Origin: Sabethes cyaneus
Taxonomy: Eukaryota; Arthropoda; Insecta; Diptera; Culicidae
Assembly: GCF_943734655.1 (NCBI RefSeq)
Contig: NC_071355.1
Coordinates: 203,978,439-204,042,438, forward strand
DNA length: 64,000 nt
Direction: 5' to 3'
In this document: one piece after another, positions 22,191 to 32,921 of the stretch
Position numbering within the stretch: the stretch's first letter is position 1
Layout: the number at the start of each line of letters is the position of its first letter
Program-made: the position numbers and the translations under genes
Notes under the pieces: model-generated
Seen by the model: only the letters and a program-made list of their open reading frames with translations
The model's database searches: none
What the model was told of the DNA's origin: nothing

Positions 22191-22498
22191 GCTTAAGCCT
22201 CGGCATGGGCCTTTGGTTTTACCTCTTCTTCGTTGTTCTTCCCCAAGCTTTTCTGCAGAACTCGTTGGCTTCACTCCTCAAGGTATGCCATATCCATTTG
22301 CACCTACGTTCCCGAGTTTCTGTTGCTATCCATTGTTAATAACATCGATGATGAAGTTCCTCGTTCGATATAGAGTTGTGAGTTCACCAATTATAATTGA
22401 TATATCGTAGGCAAAAGAATACCCACTTGCAATGTTTGCTTTGTCTCTACTGAAAATCACCAAGATTTGTAGAACTGAAACGACAACTAAAGGCCTTG

Positions 22499-22607
22499 CT
22501 TTGTGCGGCGGCGTATGCTTCTTGATGGAAACGTTTTACGAAGCAAAAAGTAGGTCCGACTTTCATCTCGTTGCTCGTATTATTGTTGGCGATGACCGCA
22601 ACTTTTC
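22499..22607 (-). pseudogene. Fragment of RTE family b
   Basis: The segment CGTATTATTGTTGGCGATGA and its upstream GCGTATGCTTCTTG match RTE family b copies near 48940-49040 and 60230-60320. It covers the region just after the reverse transcriptase core and is only about 110 bp long. Confidence 0.5.
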
Positions 22608-24109
22608 TGGTGGACTGGATGCAGGGCATATCGGTTAAAGTCCCTAAGAAAGGAGACCTAACTGAATGCGGTAACTGACGTAGCATCACGTTGCTCTGTA
22701 TTACTCTCAAAGTACTCTGTAAGGTAATCCTCAACCGGATCCAGGAGAAGATCAACGCTACTCTCCGGCGGCAGCAAGCTGGATTCCGTGCTGGCCGATC
22801 ATGTGTAGATCATATCACAACCCTCAGTATTATATTGGAGCAGATCAACGACTCGGACTCTCTTCTGCTGGTGTTCGTTGACTTCGAAAAGGCATTCTCA
22901 ACCCTGAGACTTCGAAAAGGCAACTCAATCACGAAAACATCTGGTGCGCACTTAGGCGTAGAGGAGTTCCAGAAAAGCTAGTCCATCTCATCGAGGCTCA
23001 GTACGAGGCGTTCTCGTGCAAGGTTTGGCACGACGGCGTCTTGTCCGACCCCATAAAGCCCCAAACACAATGCATACGGATTTTACTACGTTGCGGCAAT
23101 TTGACAGTTTTTCCATGGGTTTTCTGTCAAATTTCCGCAACGTAGTAAAATCCGTATGCATTGTGTTTGGGGCTTAAGGGTTACTGCTGGCGTGAAGCAG
23201 GGCTGCATTTTATCACCGCTTCTGTTTCTCATCGTTATGGATGAGATATTAGTTGAAGTATTTGACAGTAGACCAAATCGAGGATTGCCTTGGAATCCTC
23301 TAACGATGGAGCAGCTAAATGACCTCGACCTAACCGACAACATTGTCTTGCTCGCACATCGCCGAAACGATATGCAGATCAAGTTAGATGACCTCTCCGA
23401 GAGCTCTCAGGCAGCAGGTCCCACAGTCAATGTAGCAAAAACTAAGTCTCTGGTAGTGAACACTGACAATTCCACCAACTTCACAACAAGTTGAGCAGGT
23501 AGACGCCTTTCAATAGCTGGGTAGCCACACAACGCCCGATGATGGTACCAAGACTGATATAGCCACACGGATCAGGAAGGTCAGGAATTCCTTTGTAGGT
23601 CTGCGAAACATTTTCGCTCAAACCAGATCACTCTGCGCACGAAAACCCGAATCTTTAATTCAAACGTTAAATCCGTACTACTGTATGCCTGCGAAACGTG
23701 GTGCGTCTCAGCGAAAACAACGCAAAAACTGCAGATATTCATTAACCGGTGCTTACGATTCGTGCCTAGTGGCCTGGCAACAGGATATCCAATGAGGAAC
23801 TCCATCATCGGTGTCATCAACGGCCGCTAGCCACAGAAATTCGTGAACGGAGGTGGAAGTGGATCGGACACACCTTGAGGAAAGGAGCGAACGAGGTCTG
23901 CAAAGAAGCACTCGATTGGAATCCACAAGGACAGGCCCAGAGGCTCATGGCGACGCAGCTTAGCCAACGACATCCGGACTGTAGACGATAACCTGTCCTG
24001 GCGACAGGTAAAAGCCATGGTGACTAGCCGTCAGCAGTGGAGATCTCTGATTTCATCCCTTTGTTCTACTGGACAGGCGGACATGGATACATAAATAAAG
24101 TAAGTAAGA
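22608..24109 (+). pseudogene. Decayed RTE-clade LINE (family d)
   Basis: The + strand reads PKKGDL, SITLLCITLKVLCKVILNRI, QQAGFRAGRSCVDHI, LLLVFVDFEKAF and GVKQGCILSPLLFLIVMDEI, all reverse-transcriptase blocks. It ends with WRSLISSLCSTGQADMDT and a tail AATAAAGTAAGTAAG. The copy is 5'-truncated and has stops and frameshifts. The catalytic ADD is degraded to LTDN. A 119-bp palindromic MITE (23056-23174) interrupts it before GVKQG. Confidence 0.75.
23056..23174. mobile_element. Tiny near-perfect palindromic MITE (119 bp)
   Basis: AAGCCCCAAACACAATGCAT at the left is matched by its reverse complement at the right. The arms are about 52 bp with one or two differences and the loop is 16 bp. TA flanks both sides (23054-23055 and 23175-23176), pointing to Tc1/mariner-type mobilisation. 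Removing it restores the reading order of the host LINE. Confidence 0.8.
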
Positions 24110-24677
24110 TGGCCAGAGGTCCCAAATATATGAACTCACTAAACTACCATAGACTTAGTCTTTCCTATAAGAACTTTGAAATTTGTAGAATTGGTCGCTC
24201 GTCAGTGCTATCCGGCTATTTTATTCGTGTCTAATGTCCTGCTGGATCATTTCGAAACAGGACCCGGCACGATATTGTTGTTTGTGGCCACTAGCAGGTT
24301 AACTTACATTCTGTCTCATTCCGTTTTATTACCATTGCGATTCTAATTTAAGAACTGCTTCTGCCTGTCGGGCACCTCGCGATCAGGTTTCCCTCTTCAT
24401 TCATACCCATGTCAGGTTTTGGACCACTTTCTGGTGAACTGTGTCGAGTGTCGTTAACCCAAAATAGTTGTATTAATTCCTCACGATGTCCGTCCTGCTT
24501 CTGGCGCTGTTTTCCTCCTGAGAATCATTGTCAACTTCTCTGAGGATCATGTGTTAACGCTTAGGGATGTCTTAACCTAGCACAGCTGTTGCGATCTTTG
24601 TATTTTACCGCATCAGTCCTCATGAAACGCTACACCTAGCTCCAAAGAGCAAAGTAGAAATGCGAGTGATTCTTGGT
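24110..24677. other. Unassigned DNA
   Basis: No gene or bounded repeat was recognised. The last 11 bases before the next element (ACCTATTTTAC, 24678-24688) are its target duplication. Confidence 0.4.
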
Positions 24678-24688
24678 ACCTATTTTAC

Positions 24689-24922
24689 CTGGAAAATAAA
24701 TAAAAAAGAAAAACTTATCCAATTTAATTCTACGACTTACAGGCTTCCTCAGTGTCTGTTTTCGAACTCGAAAACAGACACTGAAGAAGCCTGCAAGTCG
24801 TAGGCGAAATACGTATCTGTCAAGAATAAAATATACATAGTAGAATTAAATTGGATAAGTTTTTGTTTTTTATTTAATTTCCAGGTTTCGTATTCTACTA
24901 AGACGCTCCAAAAACTTCAGTC
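24689..24922 (+). mobile_element. Palindromic hammerhead-bearing retroelement, copy C (best copy)
   Basis: This 234-bp insertion is flanked by the perfect 11-bp duplication ACCTATTTTAC (24678-24688 and 24923-24933). It starts CTGGAAAATAAATAAAAAAG. A left inverted copy, shortened by an internal deletion, meets a complete right copy at the centre GTTTTCGAACTCGAAAAC. A unique tail ending GACGCTCCAAAAACTTCAGT closes it. A variable-length target duplication, inverted terminal repeats with a one-sided extension, and a type I hammerhead together fit a Penelope-like element terminus. No coding sequence is present. Confidence 0.75.
24777..24821 (+). ncRNA. Hammerhead ribozyme motif, copy C
   Basis: Stem I is GACA (24777-24780) with TGTC (24818-24821), fully paired. 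The core is CTGAAGA (24781-24787). One extra A (24788) precedes stem II GCCTGC/GTAGGC with loop AAGTC. GAA follows, then self-complementary ATACGTAT as stem III and C17 at 24817. Cleavage would fall between 24817 and 24818 (AUC-U). An extra A at the base of stem II is, from memory, tolerated in a natural viroid hammerhead. With a loopless stem III the active form is expected to be a dimer. Activity is not shown. Confidence 0.75.
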
Positions 24923-25185
24923 ACCTATTTTACGATATTTCTTCGATTGCCAAATGTTAAGCCGAGGAGAACGGCTTTGGTACGAATGGTACGAGTACAG
25001 TACACGAGGCATACGAACGCTAAACATACGGACGACAGACATAATTGATAAAGGATGACGATATACTGTCGAAACTGATAATGGCCATGAGGCCGAATGA
25101 ACGTGATGTCCAATGGACAGAAGCCCAATATGACTCGAGGTCGACAGCGAGACCAAGTGATGATAACCTACTTCCGTCTTGCTGC

Positions 25186-25465
25186 TTTTTTGTCACTTCT
25201 CATTTCTCACTTCTTATTTCTCACTTCTCACTTTTCACTTTTCACCTCTCACTTTTCACTTCTCATTTTCCATTTCTCATTTCTCACTTGTTACTTCTCA
25301 CTTGTCACTTCTGACTTGTCACTACTCGCTTCTCACTTGTCACTTGCCACATCTCATCTCTCACCTCTCACGTCTCACTTTTTATTTCCTATTTCTCACT
25401 TATCACTTATCACTTATCACTTTTCATTTCTTATTTCTCACTTATCAGTTCATCTTATCACTGCC
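25186..25465 (+). repeat. Pyrimidine-rich CACTTCTCATTT tandem repeat
   Basis: About 280 bp are built from diverged 9-12-base units (TCACTTCTCATT, TCACTTGTCACT). G is very rare on this strand. All three forward frames stay open because stop codons need purine-rich contexts, so the 126-128 aa frames here are artefacts. Confidence 0.85.
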
Positions 25466-25880
25466 CAAACCATTTAACTCGACCAGCGATCAGCGATCCT
25501 GTCGCTGCCCAAATTCAGCTATCTGCAGTTCCATCCAGCAAACTTCTTTTCCGTGTACTAAATAAGCGTGAGCTGAGGTCAAATACCTTGAGTTGATTTT
25601 TATTTACTATTCGTAAAACCTGGCTAAAAGTTAATATGGACGAAAAGTTAATTCGGGACTGGAGCTACATATTCCTTGCCGTTTCATGACTTTCTTTGGA
25701 ATGTATCAGCAAACACGAACTTATAACTGCCTGGTCCGTAGCAACGCCCACACCTATAACGCTTCTTGGCTACCAAATTTTGTTTTACTGTTACTGACTT
25801 TTTTACTGACCAGTCCAAGCATTCCATCTTTCACACACTGGTAGGGACAAAACTAGATCTGAGACTAATTAATACATGGG

Positions 25881-25953
25881 TGTGGTATAGTTTAAATGCG
25901 TAAAGCACTCGAGTACTAATCGAGAAATTGTGGGTTGGAGTCCCACAGCCACA
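25881..25953 (+). tRNA. tRNA-like sequence (73 nt), SINE head or tRNA pseudogene
   Basis: The segment folds by eye into most of a cloverleaf. It has a five- to six-pair acceptor (TGTGG with CCACA), an anticodon stem CTCGA/TCGAG with the seven-base loop GTACTAA (T at the position of U33), and a T stem GTGGG/CCCAC with a seven-base loop TTGGAGT. The A box TGGTATAG and B box GGTTGGAGTCC (one mismatch) are present. The D stem is weak and T54-T55-C56 reads TTG, so it is more likely a tRNA-derived SINE head than a working tRNA gene. The loop would place ACT as anticodon. Confidence 0.5.
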
Positions 25954-26230
25954 AACTAACCTAATATATTTTTAGCCACAGATCGAAACTTTCCCAGTAT
26001 TCAGTCTAACATTTTTCGCACCAAACGCTCCTCTGCTTTAATCAAAATATCAAATTTTGTTTCGTATTTTTACTGGCCCTGAAACTTTAAGGCCGGTCTG
26101 CAATTCAATCTGCCTTCAACCAACCACTGAGCAAGAAATTGTTGTGAAAATCAAGCAATTAGTAAACGGCCAAAGGCTGCGGTACGGATGGAATCTTAGA
26201 TGAATTCGTTAAGAGGCATCACCAGATTTT

Positions 26231-26246
26231 GACGTAGGACTACGTC
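26231..26246 (+). repeat. 16-bp near-palindrome GACGTAGGACTACGTC
   Basis: This sequence has perfect 7-bp arms around a 2-bp centre. Related copies were read at 9856, 21941, 27252 (partial), 50954, 58195 and 59195. Two of them close copies of repeat X. The motif seems to mark the ends of dispersed elements. Confidence 0.6.
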
Positions 26247-27319
26247 TTTGTTTACTATACTGGGACTAGGTAGCACTTTGTGAAAACGAAAATAGAAGTG
26301 TAACGTTTGAATGAAAGATTTCAAATTGTTATAACTACTAAACTACTGAACGAAACTGAACAATTTATATGTTGTTGGATAGATAAAATGACCAGCAATT
26401 GGGGTGAAAGAGAGCAATTTTAAAGAGGGCGTAAGAGGGGGGGCTCCTATATAAAAGAGACACAAATTTCCTCAAAACTCGAGAACTAATCAACCAAATG
26501 GAACCAAATTTGGCATGTGGGGGTTTTTGGAGGCATGAATTTATTTTATGATGGTTTGAGATCCTTCACCCCTGTGGTAGGAGGATAAGGACTCTCACAC
26601 AAATAAAACAGACATTTTCGCGTATGTGTCATATTTTCTGTTATGTAACAAGCGGTAAGCTTTGAAAGTAAATTAGTAAAACCTTCTCGGAGCAAAAAGA
26701 CAATGAATCGACGCCGCTAACTTACTCGCCTGTTGCCAATCATGTCAAAAGAGAAGGACATTCGAATGGCATGTCATATTTGCGATGAACGCGCTTTGGC
26801 TTTAATGTTATTTGTAATCAATGGCCCTTTTAAAGACCACAAGCAAGTTAAAGTAAGATTATTGAAACATGTCAAGCTACTCATAACCATATTTAATACA
26901 ATAATCTGTGGGGTGGCCATTCATTACTATTTCAACCTTTATGATGCACACATGTGATTTTTGAAAGAAATCTCTGTCTCAATGGTTGCAGACATTGTAC
27001 TTATGAACCCTCCCTCCACGTATTTTAAAAGCCACCATTGCATTCAATGAAGAATTGAATCTGAATATTTCGCTTTATTTATTTATTTTTATTCACTTTT
27101 TAATGGGGCTTTCAACCTGGTGGTTGGTTCACCCCAAAATATTTCGCTCTTCTCTTTTAAACATTCACTTATACAATGGCACTAACAAATTCTTATCAAC
27201 ATACATATGCCAGAAATGCAGTTTATATTAGTCTTTGATCTAACGATCTGATATAGTCCTACGTCACCCTTTCGTACAACCCTTAGGGATGTATACCTTG
27301 TAGTTTTTTACTCCAGATT
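26247..27319. other. Unassigned DNA with a Helitron-like piece
   Basis: CTCCTATATAAAAGAGACAC at 26445-26464 followed by CTCGAGAACTAATCAACC and AACCAAATTTGGCATGTGGG resembles 5' regions of non-autonomous Helitrons common in mosquitoes, from memory. No 3' CTAG hairpin end was found nearby. The 74-codon frame at 26733 has no recognisable domain. Confidence 0.35.
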
Positions 27320-28645
27320 TTACTCCTACGAGATTCTTTCAACGAGTGCGTTTCAACTAGACGGTTTCCGGATTGTTTGAAGATTGCTAGAGTAATCCCC
27401 ATCCATAAAGGTGGCAGCAAGCGGGACGTTAAAAACTATCGACCGATTTCAACTTTGTCGGTGTTAAGCAAAGTGCTAGAACAACTGCTAGTTGGAAGAG
27501 TAGTAAACATTCTTCGATAGCACGAGGTACTCTACAGTTGGCAATACGGATTCTGAGAGAGAGATCCAACCCATGGACGGCAGCATGCAAACTCGTAGAT
27601 GAGAACCACGATGTCATGATATTGCGCAAAATAGAAGGAGTGCTGTTTCTTGACTTAAAAAATGCCTTCGAGACGATAGATCACCAAGTTTTACTTCGTA
27701 AACTGGACTGTTATGGCATTATAGAGGAACATCCAATGATCTGTTTGGGAGTTATTTAATGAATAGTAGGCGTCCATCAAGGAAGTAATGTGGGCCCTCA
27801 ACTGTTTTTTCTATACATCAACGATCTGGCAACGACCTAAAACTTCAAGGAAAGCCTCGCAGACGATACGGTACTTTCTTATCAAAATTCCGATCCAAAT
27901 CAAGTTATCCAGGAGATGAAAGAGGATCTGACTACTCTACAAGGATACTTATCCGAAAATGTTCTATCTTTTAACCTGTATATGTTGTTCCACTCTTCTC
28001 ATTTTAAAATTCCACGTCATTCCCAACAAACATTTCCGTACGTATATCAAAGTAATAAATATGATATATGTACCGATATATATCTAGAAAAATCGCATTC
28101 GATGCACGAAATCAGCATATGCTACTGTTTTGGAGGCGATATACATATTGCAAATTATATGAAAACAATTCACATTCAGAAGTATTTATATACGATGAAA
28201 TCCGACTCTACAAGATTAGTTCCATAATGCTATACAATTCTCTGACGAAAATCGTATGTGAATCTGTTACTATCATTTTGTACGAATAAATGTAAACTAG
28301 GGTGCGCTTTATTAAGCTTCATATACGATTTCGAGTTTGTTTAGCGATATTTAAGAAGATTTTCACACATTATTATACGATTTGTGGTTTGCTGGGTTCA
28401 CACCTAGTTGTAAAATCAATTAAGATTGACAAAGTTTACATTTTCAAATATACTATATTTACTTTTGATGCAAACCTGAAATGGTGCAAGCATATTTCTA
28501 TTCCACAATGTGAGTTAAGCTCCACATGCGGTAAAATTTCGAGAGTGTTATATATTGGTAGTCCAATAACTAATTTTGTTCCTCCAATTCTATCATTCCA
28601 CATATGTACCACACGCTTGCTCACCGACGGTAATTATTTTTAGAT
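27320..28645 (+). pseudogene. Decayed jockey-like LINE reverse transcriptase
   Basis: The + strand in shifting frames reads ARVIPIHKGGSKRDVKNYRPIS, FLDLKNAFETIDHQVLLRKLDCYGI, GVHQGSNVGPQLFFLYINDL and LADDTVLSYQN, which are RT motifs in the correct order. Stops and frameshifts are frequent and the endonuclease is missing. The 3' end is uncertain; open frame pieces continue to about 28640. Confidence 0.7.
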
Positions 28646-29078
28646 GACTGCCCTTTGTTTCTACCGCCGAGCGGATAGAGATGGAAATGCCAGGATTGGA
28701 CTTAACGCACGTCAATATCTTTCTCCTTTGCTCTTCGGTTCCTAGTTCTGGTTTTCTTGAAAGTTCTTTGCCGCCTGTTCACACCAAGATTCTAACTCAT
28801 CAAAACATTGCACACTGTTGGTTTTGGAATTTTTGGTACTTTAGTCAATTTTGATCCAGGCCACACTGGATTTTCCAGGTGTTGCAGGTTCCAGGCTCCA
28901 GATCAAGATTTTTTCACGTAGGTTGAATTCTATTCTGCACTGCTCCACAACGAATGTTGTAGTGGAATATCTTGACAAAACTTGCCTCAGTTGTTCGACA
29001 AAAACATGTAAACAATGTTATGTCAAATGGTCCCAGTTCCTACCACAAGATGGGTACCAGTGACGCACGAGGAGCTTG
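28646..29078. other. Unassigned DNA, possibly the 3' part of the preceding LINE
   Basis: No independent feature was recognised between the LINE fragment and the next TIR element. Confidence 0.35.
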
Positions 29079-30236
29079 CCCAAGTAACAATTCCAAGTTT
29101 TATTAAGTTCGTATAGTGGTTTTCATGACCAATTTCATAAAACCGCTAATAAAACTATGAGCTCCACCAGAACTTTCTGATGAGCGCTATAAAACTGCCT
29201 TCTCACTACGTGGCCCAGTTTTCAGAAGGTTTTCATAACCGCTATAAGAATCAAGTCATAAGCTCAAGTAGCCGTATCACGCTCTGCTGAAAGTAGCAAT
29301 AAAACCGGTTAAGCTTTCGCTGCTTGACAGCCATCGCCATAATTTAATAAAGCTTTTCGCTTTTCGCCTCTGATGAAAACCAAATAAGTTTGCCAGCATT
29401 ATCAATTTGAAAATACATGCGTGAGCAGCAAAGTTATGGTTTTGCCGTCAGATTATTCTGATCGATTTGGTTTAGCTATTTAACCATAATAAAATATCCC
29501 ATAGAATATTTCAAAATTTTTAAGCAATTACGTTGGTTTGCAGCATGTGCGCATTAAATTTCATCGTGCATATTGATATGATAGGTGGATAAAATCAACG
29601 CGCCACTAAAATTTTGCAATTTTCGAAAACTGGTTGTTTTAACAAAATAAATATATTCAGTTTGTCAATCTCAATTTCTAGCAAAATCATTTTAGTTGCT
29701 TCCTGTGGCTGGAAAACCGATTGATAATAATTTTCTTTCTACAAAGCACTTTGCTTTGATGAATTTTTGTTTGCAAGCTAAAACAAAACACTAGAATATG
29801 CCAATATGGCCTCGCAAAAAAAATGATTTTGGTGTTTTAATTGCGGTATTCTTCGTAATAGCAGTCAAAAAGCTGTTTGGTCAGGGTGCTACCGATTTAA
29901 TAGCTCTATAACAGATTTATTGCGGTTTGACAAGCAACCACGATATGAGCAATTTTGATTGGTGCACCATTTTGTATTGCTACGCCACACTTATAATAAG
30001 TTTATAAGAGACGTGGTGCAGCTATCAAGTTTTAATGTGCTAATATAAACAACCACAATAAATTTGCTTTATTAACAGTTTTATTATGATTTTCTAGCTA
30101 GCTATAAGTGTGTTTGGACTCGAATCCTTTCAGTTTAGCGCAATACCACAATAAAACCAGAGGTAATGATTAATACCGCAATAAAACCCTTTTAAAATTC
30201 AAATTAAACCAAGTGGCTTTAGAATTGTTACTTGGG
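29079..30236. mobile_element. Non-autonomous TIR element, CCCAAGTAAC family (1.16 kb)
   Basis: It is bounded by CCCAAGTAACAATTC and its exact inverted copy GAATTGTTACTTGGG. AATAAAACC-like motifs recur throughout in both orientations. The family is shared with the 108-bp element at 14370-14477. No transposase and no clear target duplication were seen, so the superfamily is open. Confidence 0.65.
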
Positions 30237-32715
30237 TGGTGATGTACTTTTAGTCAGACTTTAAACATTGTATTTAGGTTTGGCTTTAACGTACGAAGCA
30301 ACACGTTACTTAGTTCTGACGCCCGCTCCGGGTTAGACGCTAATGTGAGCCGCTCCTCACGTGACGTAGTTAGAAAAAACGTGAAAAAGGCCGGGTTAAA
30401 AATCTCGTAAAAAAATAAGAGTGCTGGTGAAGATCGTAAACATCGGAAGATTATCAGCTCTTCGTCTTAATAATTTTCTATTGACTCCTTTTTTAGTGAC
30501 TCCTATTGATTCTTCTTCCAACTGCCGTTAGTATCGGTTTGATTAACTAACTGCGTAAAAGTTAATCGGCAAGCAGTTTCACGTTGAAGCGAATTTATTT
30601 CATTTATTTATTTATTTTCCGTTTTTTTTGTTTGATTTGTTTTATAAAATGCATAATATATTACAGAAAAACTAGAAAACTGTCTAACAGGATATTTTTA
30701 TTTTTTGAAACTTCTATAATTAATTACACCTCTCTGTCAGAAGCGCACATTCAATTTCGAGATTTACCTTGCAAAAAAGTTTAGAATAAAAGAAAGACTC
30801 TCTATTTCACAAACAAAACGCGTCGATGAACTTGGAAATATTACGTGATGACATTTTTTGTCTCCCCATAAAAGATGTATTTCAATTATTTAAATTTTCC
30901 ATCTTCGTATTTTTTTTTTCTCTTACTATTCTAGCCCCTTTTTTATGGAACACACAAAAACCGCTTGCTTTCTTAGCGGCTAGAAACCGGTAACAATTGA
31001 ACCGAAGAATTGTCTTTCGGGTTTCGTGGTCGGTTCGTTGTATGTACGACATCATTTCAACTGTGATAGTGGTGGACTGTCCCGATGACTACATGCCATG
31101 ATTATATTTTATGCCATTCCATACGAACGGGGTCCCTATTCATAGGCTTGAGTAGAAAATTACTCGGAGTGATTCAGCTAGCAGTTTTCCTCTCGGGTGA
31201 GGGTAAATACTTTACGATGAAGTAAATAAAGAAAGTAACGCATTTTTTCAACATGAGCAAAAACTCGAACCCCCTGATAACCGATTTTCCACCACCAGCA
31301 TTTAATATATCGGAAATAAAATCTGTAGTGTGTTTACTTAGGAGGACATGATGTCACATCTCTTCCTGCGGTGTGTCGGGAAATGATAAAACGAGCTCAA
31401 TGTCGCTCGTACCATTATTTTATGAGACACATTTCAAAAGCCTCATGATGAAAAGCTGCGCTCTCTTTTCAGTCGATATGCCCGGAATGGGCGAGTTTTT
31501 GTGCTGAGCGGCTTGATGTGCCACAGCCACCAGGGCGGCCAAGCCTGCTAGTTTGACTTTTGAACGAAGTAAATGAGCGAACGAATGAATGAATGAGTTA
31601 AAGAATGAAGGAACCGACAGTTGCACACAATTTACTTCAGCCAGCAAGCCAAGCCATCTGGTTGCTCGTGAAATACACGAGCATCATAGATAGAAGGATG
31701 CGCATCCTAACATGAATGGAGTGAGTGCTGTGCATATACTGTGCAGTTCAGTTGTGATGCTACCGAATCAGAAAAAAAGAACAGAATGAGACAAAGCCCT
31801 TGCAGGAAATAGATGGTTCATAATATATGATGAGTATGAGATGCTCTTTTTAGTGCCCTTTGTGGTCACGCACATTCACAGTCAATGAGATTAAATTGAC
31901 ATGAATGAATGTGGTACTATTTCTATTTCAAAAATATATAAATTTTATGAAATTTCTAGCTTAAAACAGAACAACATTTAATGAATTCCGAACAAAATCC
32001 ATTTCCAACACCCTGAAATCAGATGTCAGCCAAACAAACTCGGCAGGTATCACACATAATATAACTTCATCAGCTCACTCTGCATTACCGAACTGACCCC
32101 CATCAAAAATTCATTCATCAACTCTTTTTCTCGGTGGTGAACCGTCACAACTTTCAGCGCTTCCAAGCAGCAGCGCCAGTGCGGTAATGCAGTCGCAAAG
32201 CAGCGTAAATCCTTGCCGGACCACCCACTGACACCGCGTCGTCGTCACCCGACACACCGTCGTCAACAGCGTTTAAAACATTGGTCTTAATTTTGTGAAA
32301 ACCACCAAGCGGAGAAAGCAAAGACTGGATTCATCAGCGGGAACATTCGCGCTGTGCACGTCTCGGCGAAATTAATGACCCGCAAGTCAGCACATTTTCC
32401 ACCGACTTTTTATCAGAACCCCGGACGGTCGGTGCTCGAATTCTAATTACTCCCTGCTCTAATTGACTTTCAGTCAGATGTCATCTGCCGTCCGCCTTCC
32501 GAAAATGGTTTAATTAAAAATCGAAGTTTTCCTTTCGCGGAGGTCGATTTTAGTCTAGTCATGATTTATTGACACACTAAAAGATTGACAAATGATTCCG
32601 AATGAACAGATTTTAGATTCATGATAAATCAATTTTCTACTGCCGGTAAATTTTCCGACAAGGTTCAATGGCAACGCAGTTCTGATTTCGTTTTCTTTGA
32701 ATTTTTTCCTTTCAG
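30237..32715 (+). other. Upstream flank or intron of the Beat-family gene
   Basis: No repeats with clear ends were seen. If the Beat gene has its usual signal-peptide exon upstream, this is intron. It ends in a polypyrimidine tract and acceptor, TTTTTTCCTTTCAG (32702-32715). T-runs and TTTATT repeats lie at 30580-30660. Confidence 0.45.
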
Positions 32716-32921
32716 TGATAGACGCTCTACGGGATGTCCAAGTCACCGTGCCCCAGGCGGTCCGCAGAGGCGACAATGCGATGTTGTACTGCCACTATGA
32801 TATGGATGGCGAGAATCTGTACTCGGTCAAGTGGTACAAGGGCCGGCGGGAGTTCTATCGCTACACGCCGAAGGAAAATCCGGCGATGAAAGTCTTCCCG
32901 GTAGCCGGAGTAAAGGTGAAG
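32716..32921 (+). CDS. Beaten-path (Beat) family protein, internal exon (first half of Ig domain 1)
   Basis: This exon encodes DALRDVQVTVPQAVRRGDNA, then MLYCHYDMDGENLYSVKWYK and GRREFYRYTPKENPAMKVFP. The pattern is diagnostic of Beat immunoglobulin-superfamily proteins, which act in axon defasciculation and neuronal recognition by binding Side-family receptors. The Cys of LYC is the first Cys of the Ig fold and the Trp of VKWY is the core tryptophan. The acceptor is CTTTCAG at 32709-32715 and the donor GGTAAGTTG follows 32921. The exon starts with two bases of a split codon and ends in phase 0. The paralogue (Beat-I, -II or -III type) was not resolved. Confidence 0.85.

Noticed and set aside
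25186..25465. CRISPR-like regular repeat
   Set aside because: The units are short, diverged and directly adjacent with no spacers; the genome is eukaryotic.
25097..25565. 126- and 128-codon frames rich in Ser, Leu, Phe and His
   Set aside because: They are produced by the pyrimidine-rich CACTTCTCATT repeat.
25881..25953. Functional tRNA-Ser(ACT)-type gene
   Set aside because: The D stem is weak, the T loop lacks TTC and the acceptor has mismatches; kept only as a tRNA-like sequence.
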